A stretch of 14,830 nt of DNA from JADJEI01 sp035328465 (GTDB taxonomy: Bacteria; Bacteroidota; Ignavibacteria; Ignavibacteriales; Ignavibacteriaceae), in contig DAOLIQ010000079.1 in the NCBI GenBank assembly GCA_035328465.1, forward strand, positions 1-14,830, in the 5' to 3' direction. Made by a program: the position numbers and the translations under genes. Positions 1 through 7,148 of this stretch are shown here, piece by piece (position 1 is the stretch's first letter; each line of letters begins with the position of its first letter). The notes below the pieces were generated by a model. It had not been told where the DNA came from and searched no databases. It saw nothing but the letters and a program-made list of their open reading frames with translations.

Positions 1-830
1 GATTGCAGGATGCAAATAAACCTATTGGTTCTTTTATTTTTCTTGGAACAACCGGTGTTGGTAAAACAGAACTTGCACGTGCACTTGCAGAAATTCTTTT
101 TGATGATGAACACGCAATGATAAGAATTGATATGAGCGAGTATATGGAAAAGTTTTCTGTTTCAAGATTGATTGGCGCTCCTCCGGGATATGTTGGATAC
201 GAAGAGGGAGGACAATTAACTGAAGCTGTTCGCAGAAGACCGTATTCAGTTGTTCTTCTGGATGAAATTGAAAAAGCACATAGCGATGTTTTTAATGTTC
301 TGCTTCAGGTTCTGGATGATGGAAGACTAACCGATAATCAGGGGCGAACTGTAAATTTTAAAAACACAATTATTATTATGGCATCAAACCTTGGCTCTCA
401 TTTAATACAGGATAGGCTTGAAGCATTTGATGAAAACAATGTTGAAAAATTTATGGGTGAACTTAGACAGCAACTGCACGATCTCCTCAGAAAAACAATT
501 CGTCCTGAGTTTTTAAACAGGATTGATGAAGTTGTACTGTTCAAACCTTTATCACGATTAGAAATTAGAAAGATTGTTGATTTGCAACTCGAGCGCGTTC
601 AAAAAATGTTAAAGGATAAAGAAATCATTCTTGATGTTTCCGATGAAGCAAAAGACTGGCTTGCACAACTTGGTTACGACGTAAACTACGGTGCACGTCC
701 GTTAAAAAGAGTAATACAAAAATATCTTATCAATCCCCTCTCACAGGAATTGCTCGCAGGAAATTTTGGTGATGGTGATACAATTAAGATAGCTGTCAGT
801 GAAAAAGTCGGGCTGGTGTTTGGAAAATAA
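1..830 (+). CDS. clpB: ClpB disaggregase, C-terminal part (cut by window start)
   Basis: This is the C-terminal 275 or so residues of the Hsp100 chaperone ClpB, an ATP-driven hexameric disaggregase that threads aggregated proteins through its pore together with DnaK. The frame is open to base 1, so the N-domain, first AAA+ module and coiled-coil middle domain lie outside the window. Visible in the second AAA+ module, numbering from base 3, are Walker A GTTGVGKT (residues 15-22), the pore loop GYVGY (62-66), Walker B with D87-E88, the sensor-1 region MASN, the arginine-finger region EFLNRID and the sensor-2 motif GARPLKR. ClpB is preferred over ClpA/ClpC because of the near-consensus MSEYMEK...SRLIGAPPGYVGYEEGG stretch. 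The gene ends 66 bases before the next one; an AT-only hairpin in that gap is too weak to call a terminator. Confidence 0.93.
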   Translation, partial: LQDANKPIGSFIFLGTTGVGKTELARALAEILFDDEHAMIRIDMSEYMEKFSVSRLIGAPPGYVGYEEGGQLTEAVRRRPYSVVLLDEIEKAHSDVFNVLLQVLDDGRLTDNQGRTVNFKNTIIIMASNLGSHLIQDRLEAFDENNVEKFMGELRQQLHDLLRKTIRPEFLNRIDEVVLFKPLSRLEIRKIVDLQLERVQKMLKDKEIILDVSDEAKDWLAQLGYDVNYGARPLKRVIQKYLINPLSQELLAGNFGDGDTIKIAVSEKVGLVFGK

Positions 831-896
831 TGCTTAGGAGTTAGTTCTTTTTATAATTATTAAAATAAAAAGTAATCAAGGTCAAAAATCTTTGAA

Positions 897-1475
897 ATGT
901 TTGACTTACTAAAAAAACATATTAACAGCAGAGTTCCGCTCACAGATGAAGAATTTAATATCTGTACAAAATTCTTTATTTCTAAAAAATTAAAAAAGCA
1001 CCAGTTTCTTTTAAATGAAGGTGATGTGTGCAAATGCCTGGGATTTGTTAATTCCGGCTGTTTGCGGCAGTATACAATTGATAATAAAGGGACAGAACAT
1101 ATAATCCAATTTGCAATTGAAGACTGGTGGATTTCTGACCCTTATAGTTTTATTTCCGGCTTACCTGCAGCATATAATATTGATGCTTTACAGGATTCTG
1201 AAGTTCTTTTGCTTGAAAGATCTGCAAGAGAAGAATTGCTTGATAGCTGTCCAAAAATGGAGCGTTTCTTTCGGCTGCTAATTGAGGCTAATCATGTAGC
1301 CACACAGCAAAGAATTGCTGATTCACTTAGTGCTTCAGCAGAAGAACGTTACCTTAAATTTATTAAAACTTATCCTAAACTTTTAGAACAGATACCACAG
1401 AATCACATTGCATCTTACCTTGGTATTACTCCCCAATCTTTAAGCAGAATCCGCAAAGAGCTTTCGCAAAAGTAA
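897..1475 (+). CDS. Crp/Fnr-family transcriptional regulator
   Basis: A 192-residue cytoplasmic DNA-binding regulator. Residues of about 25-115 form a cyclic-nucleotide-binding-type beta-barrel; the stretch around GFVNSGCLRQYTIDNKG resembles the effector barrel of Bacteroidota Crp-like proteins. A helical linker follows, then a C-terminal winged helix with the recognition HTH near residues 168-189 (HIASYLGITPQSLSRIRKEL). There is no four-cysteine N-terminal cluster of the FNR kind, so it probably senses a small ligand or has lost ligand binding. The start ATG has no clear Shine-Dalgarno site, which is common in this group. It lies directly upstream of the YceI-DoxX-dioxygenase run, making it the natural candidate regulator of that operon. 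This is inferred from position and from the repeat at 1557-1590. The family call is firm; ligand and targets are unknown. Confidence 0.9.
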   Translation: MFDLLKKHINSRVPLTDEEFNICTKFFISKKLKKHQFLLNEGDVCKCLGFVNSGCLRQYTIDNKGTEHIIQFAIEDWWISDPYSFISGLPAAYNIDALQDSEVLLLERSAREELLDSCPKMERFFRLLIEANHVATQQRIADSLSASAEERYLKFIKTYPKLLEQIPQNHIASYLGITPQSLSRIRKELSQK

Positions 1476-1518
1476 TTACTCGCACATTGCTTTTTCGAAT
1501 CTCCTATTAAAAGAGGAT

Positions 1519-1535
1519 GCTGAAACGAGTTCAGC
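1519..1535. repeat. Palindromic intergenic repeat (GCTGAA/TTCAGC hairpin)
   Basis: A six-base perfect stem GCTGAA / TTCAGC with a five-base loop (ACGAG) lies just after the Crp-like gene. The unit GATGCTGAAACGAGTTCAGC resembles, from memory, a palindromic intergenic repeat very common in Bacteroidota genomes. There is no T-tract after it, so it is not a convincing terminator. The family assignment rests on recall and was not checked. Confidence 0.4.
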
Positions 1536-1556
1536 CTGATATCAAGATTCAATTTG

Positions 1557-1590
1557 TTACCCTATGTTAACTCCCTTTTTTACCCTATGT
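1557..1590 (+). promoter_or_regulatory. Tandem 11-base direct repeat, candidate operator
   Basis: The sequence TTACCCTATGT occurs twice, at 1557-1567 and 1580-1590, with start points 23 bases apart, about two helical turns. Each copy continues as a weak dyad (TTAC...GTTAA in the first, TTAC...GTGAA in the second), the general form of a Crp/Fnr-type half-site pair. The pair sits upstream of the -7-like element at 1616. If transcription starts near 1630, the copies are centred near -67 and -44, where Crp-class activators bind. The repeat is seen directly; its operator role is inference. Confidence 0.4.
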
Positions 1591-1615
1591 GAATGTGCAA
1601 GTGAACTTTTCGAAT

Positions 1616-1623
1616 TAAGTTTG
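1616..1623 (+). promoter_or_regulatory. Bacteroidota-type -7 element (TAAGTTTG)
   Basis: TAAGTTTG matches the TAnnTTTG -7 consensus of Bacteroidota sigma factors exactly and lies about 50 bases before the YceI start codon. No TTG is visible at the expected -33 distance. That would fit a promoter depending on an activator bound at the repeat just upstream. An eight-base match alone is weak evidence in AT-rich DNA. Confidence 0.35.
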
Positions 1624-1671
1624 GGTTATGATTAAACAAGTAACTACAAACAAAAATAAAGGAATAAGACA

Positions 1672-2217
1672 ATGACAACATGGAAAATCGACGCAGCACA
1701 CTCTGAAGTAAATTTCAAAGTAAAACACCTTGTGGTATCAACAGTAAGAGGAAACTTCGATAAATTCGATGCAACCATTGAAACAAATAAAGAAGACTTT
1801 GGTGATGCAGTGATTAAATTCGAAGCAGATATAAACAGCATTAACACAAAGAATGAACAGCGTGATGCACACTTAAAATCTGCTGACTTTTTTGATGCTG
1901 AAAATCATCAAAAGATGACATTTGAATCAAAATCAGTAAAGAAAATATCTGACTTTGAAATGCAGGTAACTGGTAATCTAACACTTCGCGGTGTTACAAA
2001 AGAGGTTACACTTGATGTAATCTATAATGGAACTGTTTCCGGATTTGGTGATAGTACAGTTGCCGGATTTGAAGTCCGCAGAAAGATAAATCGTTTTGAT
2101 TTTGGTTTGCAGTGGAATGCTTTAACTGAAGCTGGCGGAGTTGTTGTAAGCAACGAAGTTAAAATAGAAATTCTTGCTGAGTTCAATAAAGTGAACGAAG
2201 CTGTAAAAGCAGCTTAA
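1672..2217 (+). CDS. YceI-family lipocalin-like protein
   Basis: A 181-residue single-domain protein of the YceI family, an extended lipocalin-like beta-barrel known in other members to bind polyisoprenoid or amphiphilic ligands such as quinone-type chains. The family signature runs the full length: WKIDAAHSEVNFKVKHLVVSTVRGNF at the N-terminus, then the KFEADINSINTKNEQRDAHLKSADFFD block (about residues 48-75), FESKSVKK, the GNLTLRGVTKEV segment and a final KINRFDFGLQWN strand. No signal peptide is present, so unlike many YceI proteins it should be cytoplasmic. An AAAGGA site at 1658-1663 lies eight bases before the ATG and supports this start. It is the first gene of a five-gene same-strand run that also holds DoxX and an extradiol dioxygenase, a context suggesting a role in handling quinones or other lipophilic redox compounds. 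The ligand is not known. Confidence 0.93.
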   Translation: MTTWKIDAAHSEVNFKVKHLVVSTVRGNFDKFDATIETNKEDFGDAVIKFEADINSINTKNEQRDAHLKSADFFDAENHQKMTFESKSVKKISDFEMQVTGNLTLRGVTKEVTLDVIYNGTVSGFGDSTVAGFEVRRKINRFDFGLQWNALTEAGGVVVSNEVKIEILAEFNKVNEAVKAA

Positions 2218-2242
2218 TAAACAGTAAATTTGAAAAATAAAA

Positions 2243-2665
2243 ATGATTAAAAAAATATTAAACCCGGGATCCTATTCCTGGGAAATAAATGCTGCTCTGC
2301 TGTTTCTGCGTGTATCAATCGGAATTTTTATGCTAACACATGGAACATCTAAATTAATTACACTGCTTGAAGGTGGTCCCATTTCGTTTGCTGATCCCAT
2401 AGGTATTGATCCGGTAGCTTCACTAGCGCTTGCAGTATTTGCAGAAGTGCTCTGTTCAATACTTTTAATTTTCGGAATAGCAACACGGTTTGCAGTAATT
2501 CCATTGCTAATTACAATGCTGGTTGCTGTATTAATTGTACACTCGGACGATGCCTTTCGTGTTAAGGAGATGGCATTGCTTTATCTTAGCGTATTTATCT
2601 CCATCCTTATTGCAGGTGCTGGAAAAATTTCGATTGATAATTTGATTTATAAAAAGATAAATTAG
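2243..2665 (+). CDS. DoxX-family membrane protein
   Basis: A 140-residue integral membrane protein with four predicted helices: roughly residues 18-37 (ALLFLRVSIGIFMLTHGTSK), 58-78 (ASLALAVFAEVLCSILLIFGI), 83-101 (FAVIPLLITMLVAVLIVHS) and 110-130 (MALLYLSVFISILIAGAG). The R-x-x-I/L-G-x-x-x-x-x-H-G arrangement in the first helix and AEVLCSILLI in the second are typical of the DoxX family. DoxX proteins elsewhere are linked to thiosulfate:quinone oxidoreduction, to redox-stress membrane complexes and to catechol or quinone resistance operons. The gene starts 25 bases after the YceI gene with an A-rich leader and no Shine-Dalgarno site. The family call is good; which redox partner it serves is not visible. 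Confidence 0.88.
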   Translation: MIKKILNPGSYSWEINAALLFLRVSIGIFMLTHGTSKLITLLEGGPISFADPIGIDPVASLALAVFAEVLCSILLIFGIATRFAVIPLLITMLVAVLIVHSDDAFRVKEMALLYLSVFISILIAGAGKISIDNLIYKKIN

Positions 2666-2683
2666 ATATTATGTGTAATTGTT

Positions 2684-3574
2684 ATGGATAGAAAAACCTT
2701 CATAAAATTTTTATCCCTGATACCGGTGACTGGAGTTGCAATGAAAATGAATGAATTAAATAAAATGACACAAGAATATAATAGCACAGAGCGAATGCCT
2801 GTGCTGTTTCTTGGTCATGGCAGTCCTATGAATGCAATTGAAGAAAACGAATTTGTTCAGGGATGGAGAGAAATTGGTAAAACCTTACCAAAGCCAAATG
2901 CAGTTTTATGTGTATCGGCTCACTGGGAGACAAAGGGATCTTTTGTTACCGCGATGGAGAAGCCGAAAACTATTCACGACTTTGGCGGATTTCCGGAAGA
3001 GCTATATAAAGTTCAGTATCCTGCGCCTGGAAGTTCAGAACTGGCAAAAAGAATAAAAGATATTGTTAAGAAAGCCGAAGTAGGGTTGGATGATAAATGG
3101 GGGCTTGATCACGGTGCATGGTCTGTAATAAAACATCTTTATCCGGAAGCTGATGTTCCGGTAATTCAATTGAGTCTGGATTATCAGCGTTCTCCTGGAT
3201 ACCACTACGAATTAGCAAAAGAACTTGCACCTCTGCGTAATAAGGGTGTGTTGATTATCGGAAGCGGCAATATGGTTCATAACTTGCGAATGGTAGATTG
3301 GAAAAGATTGAATGAAGCAAACTACAGTTACGATTGGGCAACCGAAGCAAGTGAAAAGATAAAGACATCTATTTTATCAGATGATCACAAAAAGCTCATC
3401 AATTACCAATCACTGGGAAAAGAATTTAACCTGGCTATACCTACCCCCGAACATTATCTTCCATTGCTTTATGCTTTGGCTTTGAAACTAGAAAATGAAA
3501 TGATAAGTTTGTTCAATGATAAAGCAGTCGGTGGCTCACTTACTATGACTTCTTTGAAAATTGGGAAGCAATAA
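2684..3574 (+). CDS. DODA-type (class III LigB-like) extradiol aromatic-ring dioxygenase
   Basis: A 296-residue protein of the 4,5-DOPA extradiol dioxygenase family (E. coli YgiD and plant DODA), metal-dependent enzymes that cleave the ring of catechols next to the two hydroxyls. Conserved segments are LGHGSPMNA (H45), SAHWET (H80, 35 residues later as in YgiD), HDFGGFPEELY (from H98), DHGAWSV (from D142), GNMVHNLR (H199) and PTPEHYLPLLYAL. H45, H80 and H199 are the likely metal ligands by family knowledge. Residues 1-30 (MDRKTFIKFLSLIPVTGVAM...) form an N-terminal extension that looks like a hydrophobic export or anchor segment but has RK instead of the Tat twin arginine, so its location is uncertain. 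It starts 18 bases after DoxX and has no Shine-Dalgarno site. The neighbours suggest catechol or quinone detoxification rather than pigment synthesis; the real substrate is unknown. Confidence 0.9.
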   Translation: MDRKTFIKFLSLIPVTGVAMKMNELNKMTQEYNSTERMPVLFLGHGSPMNAIEENEFVQGWREIGKTLPKPNAVLCVSAHWETKGSFVTAMEKPKTIHDFGGFPEELYKVQYPAPGSSELAKRIKDIVKKAEVGLDDKWGLDHGAWSVIKHLYPEADVPVIQLSLDYQRSPGYHYELAKELAPLRNKGVLIIGSGNMVHNLRMVDWKRLNEANYSYDWATEASEKIKTSILSDDHKKLINYQSLGKEFNLAIPTPEHYLPLLYALALKLENEMISLFNDKAVGGSLTMTSLKIGKQ

Positions 3575-3615
3575 AAAATAAGATTTTTTATTCATAAAAT
3601 TTAAAGGAGAAACAA

Positions 3616-3825
3616 ATGGAACGTAAAGAATACTCAAACGGTGAGATTACAATTGTATGGCAGTCCAAGTTATGCATTCACTCCGGAGTGTGTGTTAAAA
3701 CTCTTCCAAAGGTTTATAACACAAAAGAAAGACCATGGATTAAACCTGAAAATGCGACTACTCAGGAATTAATAGATCAGGTTGCTAAGTGTCCATCAGG
3801 CGCGCTTAGTATTAAACAAAGTTAA
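3616..3825 (+). CDS. yjdI: Small (4Fe-4S) mono-cluster protein, YjdI-like
   Basis: A 69-residue protein of the divergent single-cluster ferredoxin family (YjdI, Fer4_19 type). Three cysteines are visible: C20 and C26 in the CIHSGVC segment and C59 in CPSGALSI; the RPWI motif (39-42) in the middle is also typical. The usual four-cysteine ferredoxin pattern is absent; the fourth ligand, if the cluster is [4Fe-4S], is not obvious from sequence. A strong AAGGAG at 3604-3609, six bases before the ATG, marks this start and makes the protein probably the best-translated of the run. The stop codon is followed one base later by the start of the acetyltransferase gene, the same pair as E. coli yjdI-yjdJ. 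Its likely role is electron transfer, with partner unknown. Confidence 0.85.
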   Translation: MERKEYSNGEITIVWQSKLCIHSGVCVKTLPKVYNTKERPWIKPENATTQELIDQVAKCPSGALSIKQS

Positions 3826-3826
3826 T

Positions 3827-4111
3827 ATGATTGAGATTAAACAAATTGATCAGAATACAAAGGGTTATTTTGTAGCCTCTGATGCTGAGCATGAAGCAGG
3901 GAGGATTACTTATACATTTGTCGGAAATTCTAAAATAATAATTGACCACACAGAAGTTAATGATGCGTACCGTGGACAAAATATAGGAAAAAGAATTTTG
4001 ATGGAAGTGATTGAGTTTGCTCGCAAGAATAAAATAAAAATAATTCCATTGTGTCCATTTGCAAAAGCTGTTTTTGAAAAAGTAGAATCGATAAGAGATG
4101 TGTTAGTTTGA
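3827..4111 (+). CDS. yjdJ: Small GNAT-type N-acetyltransferase, YjdJ-like
   Basis: A 94-residue minimal GNAT fold protein, the usual length for the YjdJ family. The acetyl-CoA pyrophosphate loop is visible as YRGQNIGKRIL, followed by the helix LMEVIEFARKNKIK and the family signature IIPLCPFAKAVFEK near the C-terminus. A 15-codon upstream extension of the same frame exists (from 3782), but it lies wholly inside the Fe-S protein gene. The ATG at 3827 gives the standard family N-terminus, one base after the preceding stop, so translation is probably coupled. The substrate of these small acetyltransferases is not known. The conserved pairing with the Fe-S protein across distant bacteria suggests a shared task. 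It is the last gene of the operon; the 158 bases that follow hold no clear terminator. Confidence 0.85.
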   Translation: MIEIKQIDQNTKGYFVASDAEHEAGRITYTFVGNSKIIIDHTEVNDAYRGQNIGKRILMEVIEFARKNKIKIIPLCPFAKAVFEKVESIRDVLV

Positions 4112-4269
4112 TTTAATTTTGAGTTATAGCTTTAATCAACCGCAAAAAACACTAATTTTCCACCTATCCTTTATTTGCTACGTTTTATAGTTTCTATTCG
4201 AATATTGTTCCTTAGCAACAAGCAAAGTAGTATCCCAGACTTATTAACAATTAACGAAGGAGTTATAAA

Positions 4270-5460
4270 ATGATAGTTGCAACAGCTATTTATAAAAAAA
4301 CATTTATGATCCTTGCATTGTCTGTCCTCCTGTTATCCATAAATACATTTGGTCAAGACTTAGAAATCTATGTTAGCGACGCGGGAAACTTTTCTAACCC
4401 ACCCTGGAAAATTTTAAAGTTTGATGAAAATGGTGAGAACCCGGAAATTTTTATAGACACCGTCCTTGCCTGGCCGCAGGATATTGTTTTTCTTGAAGAC
4501 CAGCAAGTCGTTTTAATATCAAATCTGAGTTCAGGAAGAATAACAAAGTATAACTCATCAACCGGAGATTACATAGGAAACTTTGCAACCGGTATTGCCG
4601 GACCAACAAGAATGAAAATCGGTGCCGATAGTTTGCTTTATGTTTTACAATGGAGTGGAAATGGAAAAGTAAGGCGATATCAATTGAACGGAACATTTGT
4701 TGATGAATTCACAAGTGTTGGTGTTCCGCAAAGTATCGGACTTGATTGGGACAGCAATGGAAATTTATATGTCTCATCATATTCGGGTGATAATGTTAGA
4801 AGGTTTGGTCCGAGCGGAAATGATTTAGGACTTTTTGTAACATCAAACTTAGCAGGTCCAACTAATATTTGGTTTAATGATAATGGCGATTTGTTAGTTT
4901 CTGATTACGATGGAACTGCTGTAAAAAGATTTGATTCGACCGGAGTATTTGTAAGCAACTTCATAACCGGCTTGGGCCAGGCAGAAGGCGTTGATTTTTT
5001 TCCAAATGGAAATATATTAATTGGAAATGGTGCAACTCATTCTGTTAAAATGTACGATAGCAATGGTGTTTACATAGAGGAATTCATTCCCAACGGTTCG
5101 GGCGGCTTGATGACTCCGAATGCAGTAGTAATTAGAAAAAGTAATCCTGTGTCTGTCGATGATGAATCTTCTATAAACAATTTTGATTTTAATTTGAATC
5201 AAAATTATCCGAATCCGTTTAATCCAAGTACCAAGATAAGCTGGCAGTCTCCGGTAGCGGACTGGCAAACATTAAAAATTTTCGATGTACTTGGCAGAGA
5301 AGTTGAAACCCTGGTTGATGAATTCAGAGATGCTGGTTTTAATTATATACTTTACGATGTAAATTCATCCTCCAAAGGTGGATTACCAAGCGGAGTTTAT
5401 TTTTATCAATTAAAAGCAGGATCTTATACCCAAACAAATAAAATGGTTTATTTAAAATAA
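4270..5460 (+). CDS. Secreted NHL/SMP-30-like beta-propeller with type IX sorting domain
   Basis: A 396-residue exported protein. Residues of about 1-28 form a signal peptide (positive YKK, hydrophobic FMILALSVLLLSINTF, then GQ). Residues of about 30-290 hold five to six repeated strands of the form GNLYVSSY.GDNVRRF, VSDYDGTAVKRF and IGNGATHSVKMY, as in NHL or gluconolactonase-like propellers. From residue 313 the C-terminus begins with YPNPFNPSTKISW and continues through FDVLGREVETLVD to PSGVYFYQLKAGSYTQTNKMVYLK, a complete type A sorting domain for the type IX secretion system, so the protein should be released or anchored at the cell surface. AAGGAG at 4257-4262, seven bases before the ATG, supports this start over the internal Met13. 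The next gene starts 8 bases after the stop. The ligand or substrate is unknown. Confidence 0.88.
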   Translation: MIVATAIYKKTFMILALSVLLLSINTFGQDLEIYVSDAGNFSNPPWKILKFDENGENPEIFIDTVLAWPQDIVFLEDQQVVLISNLSSGRITKYNSSTGDYIGNFATGIAGPTRMKIGADSLLYVLQWSGNGKVRRYQLNGTFVDEFTSVGVPQSIGLDWDSNGNLYVSSYSGDNVRRFGPSGNDLGLFVTSNLAGPTNIWFNDNGDLLVSDYDGTAVKRFDSTGVFVSNFITGLGQAEGVDFFPNGNILIGNGATHSVKMYDSNGVYIEEFIPNGSGGLMTPNAVVIRKSNPVSVDDESSINNFDFNLNQNYPNPFNPSTKISWQSPVADWQTLKIFDVLGREVETLVDEFRDAGFNYILYDVNSSSKGGLPSGVYFYQLKAGSYTQTNKMVYLK

Positions 5461-5468
5461 CTTACACT

Positions 5469-6905
5469 ATGAAAAAATTTTTTTTGTTTATTTCGTTGAT
5501 CATTACTTGTTTGTTAGCTCAAACAAACCAGACTGATTATGGTGAATTATTTATTCGTGCAATAAACTCTTCATCTGAAACTGAGCAAAGAGAAATTATA
5601 TCAAAAATATTTTCGCAGTCTGCTTTAAGTGAAGTTGGGATTGATAGGCTGTTTGGCTTGGTAAAACAATTACACAATAGTTATGCCCCCATAAAATATC
5701 ATCATTCAGAAACCTTAAGCTTTAACAAGCCGGAAGGGACTAGCTATATTATGCATATTTATGCTAAGAAGGATGGGGATGTAATGTGGCAGGATTTTCA
5801 AATGCGGCTTGATCATGAACCGCCTTACAAATTGAAAACAATAGGATTTATTGCTGAGGTATCAGAACCCATTGCTCTTCCTAATGGCAGCATCGAACAA
5901 AAGCAGACTCTCGACTGGCTCAATGATTATATCCAAACTTTAAATTCAAAATATAATTTGTACGGCAGTGTTTTGATTGCAAAAGGAAATAATATTCTTT
6001 TTGAAAAATATTTTGGATTTGCAGATCAGGAAAGAACAATTCCCATTAATCCAAATTCTTTATTTGGAATGGCTTCTGGTGGAAAAATGTTTACAGCATT
6101 ATGTATAGCTAAATTAGTTGAGGATAAGAAGCTGGATTATAACGATCATATAACAAAATATATTGATAGCTTTTCTGATAAAACAAAAGCGGATAAAATT
6201 ACAATACACCACTTGCTTACACATACTTCGGGTGTGGAACATTATTGGTGGGGACAAAAGAGTGAAGCTTTCAGCAATGCTGTTACAATCAACGATCACT
6301 TAAAAATGGTTTTAGATGTTGGGTTGAAAAATGATGCGGGAAAAGAATACGAGTATAATAATTCAAATTATATTCTGCTGGGTGCGATCATCGAAAAAGT
6401 TTCCGGAACGGATTACTTTACCTTCGTTAAAGAAAATATTTTTGATAAAGCGAAGATGAATAACAGCGGCTATTTTACCAGTGGAACAAAAAATATTGTC
6501 TCTCCCTTGGTTCGATCAGAAAAAGATGATAGTTGGATTGAGATTGAAAGAGGAAGGGGTAAAGGTAGTTCTGCTGGTGGCGTATATTCTAATGTTAATG
6601 ATATGTTGAAATTTTCTAACGCTCTTAGAAAAAATTTAATCGTATCACAAGAAACACTAAAAAATATGATCTCAATTAAAAACAACAATATGATTGTAAC
6701 TGAAGATTATGGTTATGGATTTATTATACAAAAATTTGCACAAGAATTAAGTTACGGGCACGGCGGCACAGCAAAGGGAGTGAATTTTGAATTCAGATAT
6801 TTTCCGAATTCCGATATTACGTTTGTTATATTTTCAAATCAAGATAACGGAGCTTACGACGATTTGAAAAGAAATACCATTAAACTTATAACGGGGGAAA
6901 GATAA
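5469..6905 (+). CDS. Exported serine hydrolase, class C beta-lactamase/DD-peptidase fold
   Basis: A 478-residue protein with an N-terminal signal peptide (MKKFFLFISLIITCLLAQ). Residues of about 20-150 form an extra domain without a recognised motif, of the kind often fused to these hydrolases in Bacteroidota. The beta-lactamase-type catalytic domain follows from about residue 155 to the end. Its three active-site motifs are visible: S203-G-G-K206 (nucleophile and general base), Y296-N-N298 and H431-G-G433. Members cleave peptides, esters or amides outside the cytoplasm; few of this subgroup are antibiotic-resistance enzymes, so the function is left at serine hydrolase. It lies 8 bases after the type IX-secreted propeller gene without its own Shine-Dalgarno site, so the two are probably co-transcribed and both act outside the cytoplasm. 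A terminator-like hairpin follows 40 bases downstream. Confidence 0.9.
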   Translation: MKKFFLFISLIITCLLAQTNQTDYGELFIRAINSSSETEQREIISKIFSQSALSEVGIDRLFGLVKQLHNSYAPIKYHHSETLSFNKPEGTSYIMHIYAKKDGDVMWQDFQMRLDHEPPYKLKTIGFIAEVSEPIALPNGSIEQKQTLDWLNDYIQTLNSKYNLYGSVLIAKGNNILFEKYFGFADQERTIPINPNSLFGMASGGKMFTALCIAKLVEDKKLDYNDHITKYIDSFSDKTKADKITIHHLLTHTSGVEHYWWGQKSEAFSNAVTINDHLKMVLDVGLKNDAGKEYEYNNSNYILLGAIIEKVSGTDYFTFVKENIFDKAKMNNSGYFTSGTKNIVSPLVRSEKDDSWIEIERGRGKGSSAGGVYSNVNDMLKFSNALRKNLIVSQETLKNMISIKNNNMIVTEDYGYGFIIQKFAQELSYGHGGTAKGVNFEFRYFPNSDITFVIFSNQDNGAYDDLKRNTIKLITGER

Positions 6906-6945
6906 ATAAAGAAACAGTATTGTGATTTATTTTTTAATGCAGGAG

Positions 6946-6966
6946 AAAACCTCTGCGGTTTTTTAT
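6946..6966 (+). terminator. Rho-independent terminator after the serine hydrolase
   Basis: A hairpin with stem AAAACC / GGTTTT and loop TCTGC (6946-6962) runs directly into further T residues and an AT-rich stretch. Position and form fit an intrinsic terminator for the two-gene unit ending at 6905. The stem is short with only two G-C pairs, so strength may be modest. Confidence 0.55.
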
Positions 6967-6971
6967 TTTAA

Positions 6972-7000
6972 CCCGTTGTTTTCTTTGGAAAGAGTTGGGA
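6972..7000 (+). repeat. Left copy of a 29-base imperfect direct repeat around the RAYT unit
   Basis: The first 16 bases (CCCGTTGTTTTCTTTG) are identical to 7665-7680, and the next 13 match 7681-7693 at 10 positions, giving 26 of 29 identical. The two copies bracket the transposase and all four of its hairpins. Confidence 0.7.
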
Positions 7001-7052
7001 AGTTTAATAGAGAAGTTATTAGCTTTGGTTAACTTTTAACGTATAAATTGTA

Positions 7053-7074
7053 ACCCACGGATTTATCCGTGGGT
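7053..7074. repeat. Perfect hairpin, left outer
   Basis: ACCCACGGAT (7053-7062), two bases TT, then ATCCGTGGGT (7065-7074): a perfect 10-base inverted repeat. It is G+C-rich compared with its surroundings. It is placed as a likely recognition hairpin of the adjacent Y1 transposase. Confidence 0.85.
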
Positions 7075-7100
7075 ATAAAATGAAATACTAATTACATTTC

Positions 7101-7136
7101 AACGGTTTCTCCACAGGAGTCCTATGGACAACCGTT
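7101..7136. repeat. Branched hairpin, left inner
   Basis: An outer stem AACGGTT / AACCGTT (7101-7107 with 7130-7136) encloses two competing or adjacent small stems: CTCC-ACA-GGAG (7109-7119) and GTCC-TAT-GGAC (7119-7129). The result is a possible three-way junction 12 bases before the transposase start, which could also affect its translation. Confidence 0.7.
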
Positions 7137-7148
7137 TTACATAATAAT

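Noticed and set aside
847..872. AT-only inverted repeat CTTTTTAT/ATAAAAAG after clpB
   Set aside because: One G-C pair only and a ten-base loop; such repeats are expected by chance in this AT-rich gap, so no terminator is called.
3782..3826. 15-codon upstream extension of the acetyltransferase frame
   Set aside because: Lies inside the Fe-S protein gene and adds residues absent from the YjdJ family; the ATG at 3827 fits better.
5469..6905. True class C (AmpC) beta-lactamase
   Set aside because: The fold motifs are present, but the SGGK/YNN/HGG set and the extra N-terminal domain fit the broad serine hydrolase/esterase/DD-peptidase group, not AmpC.
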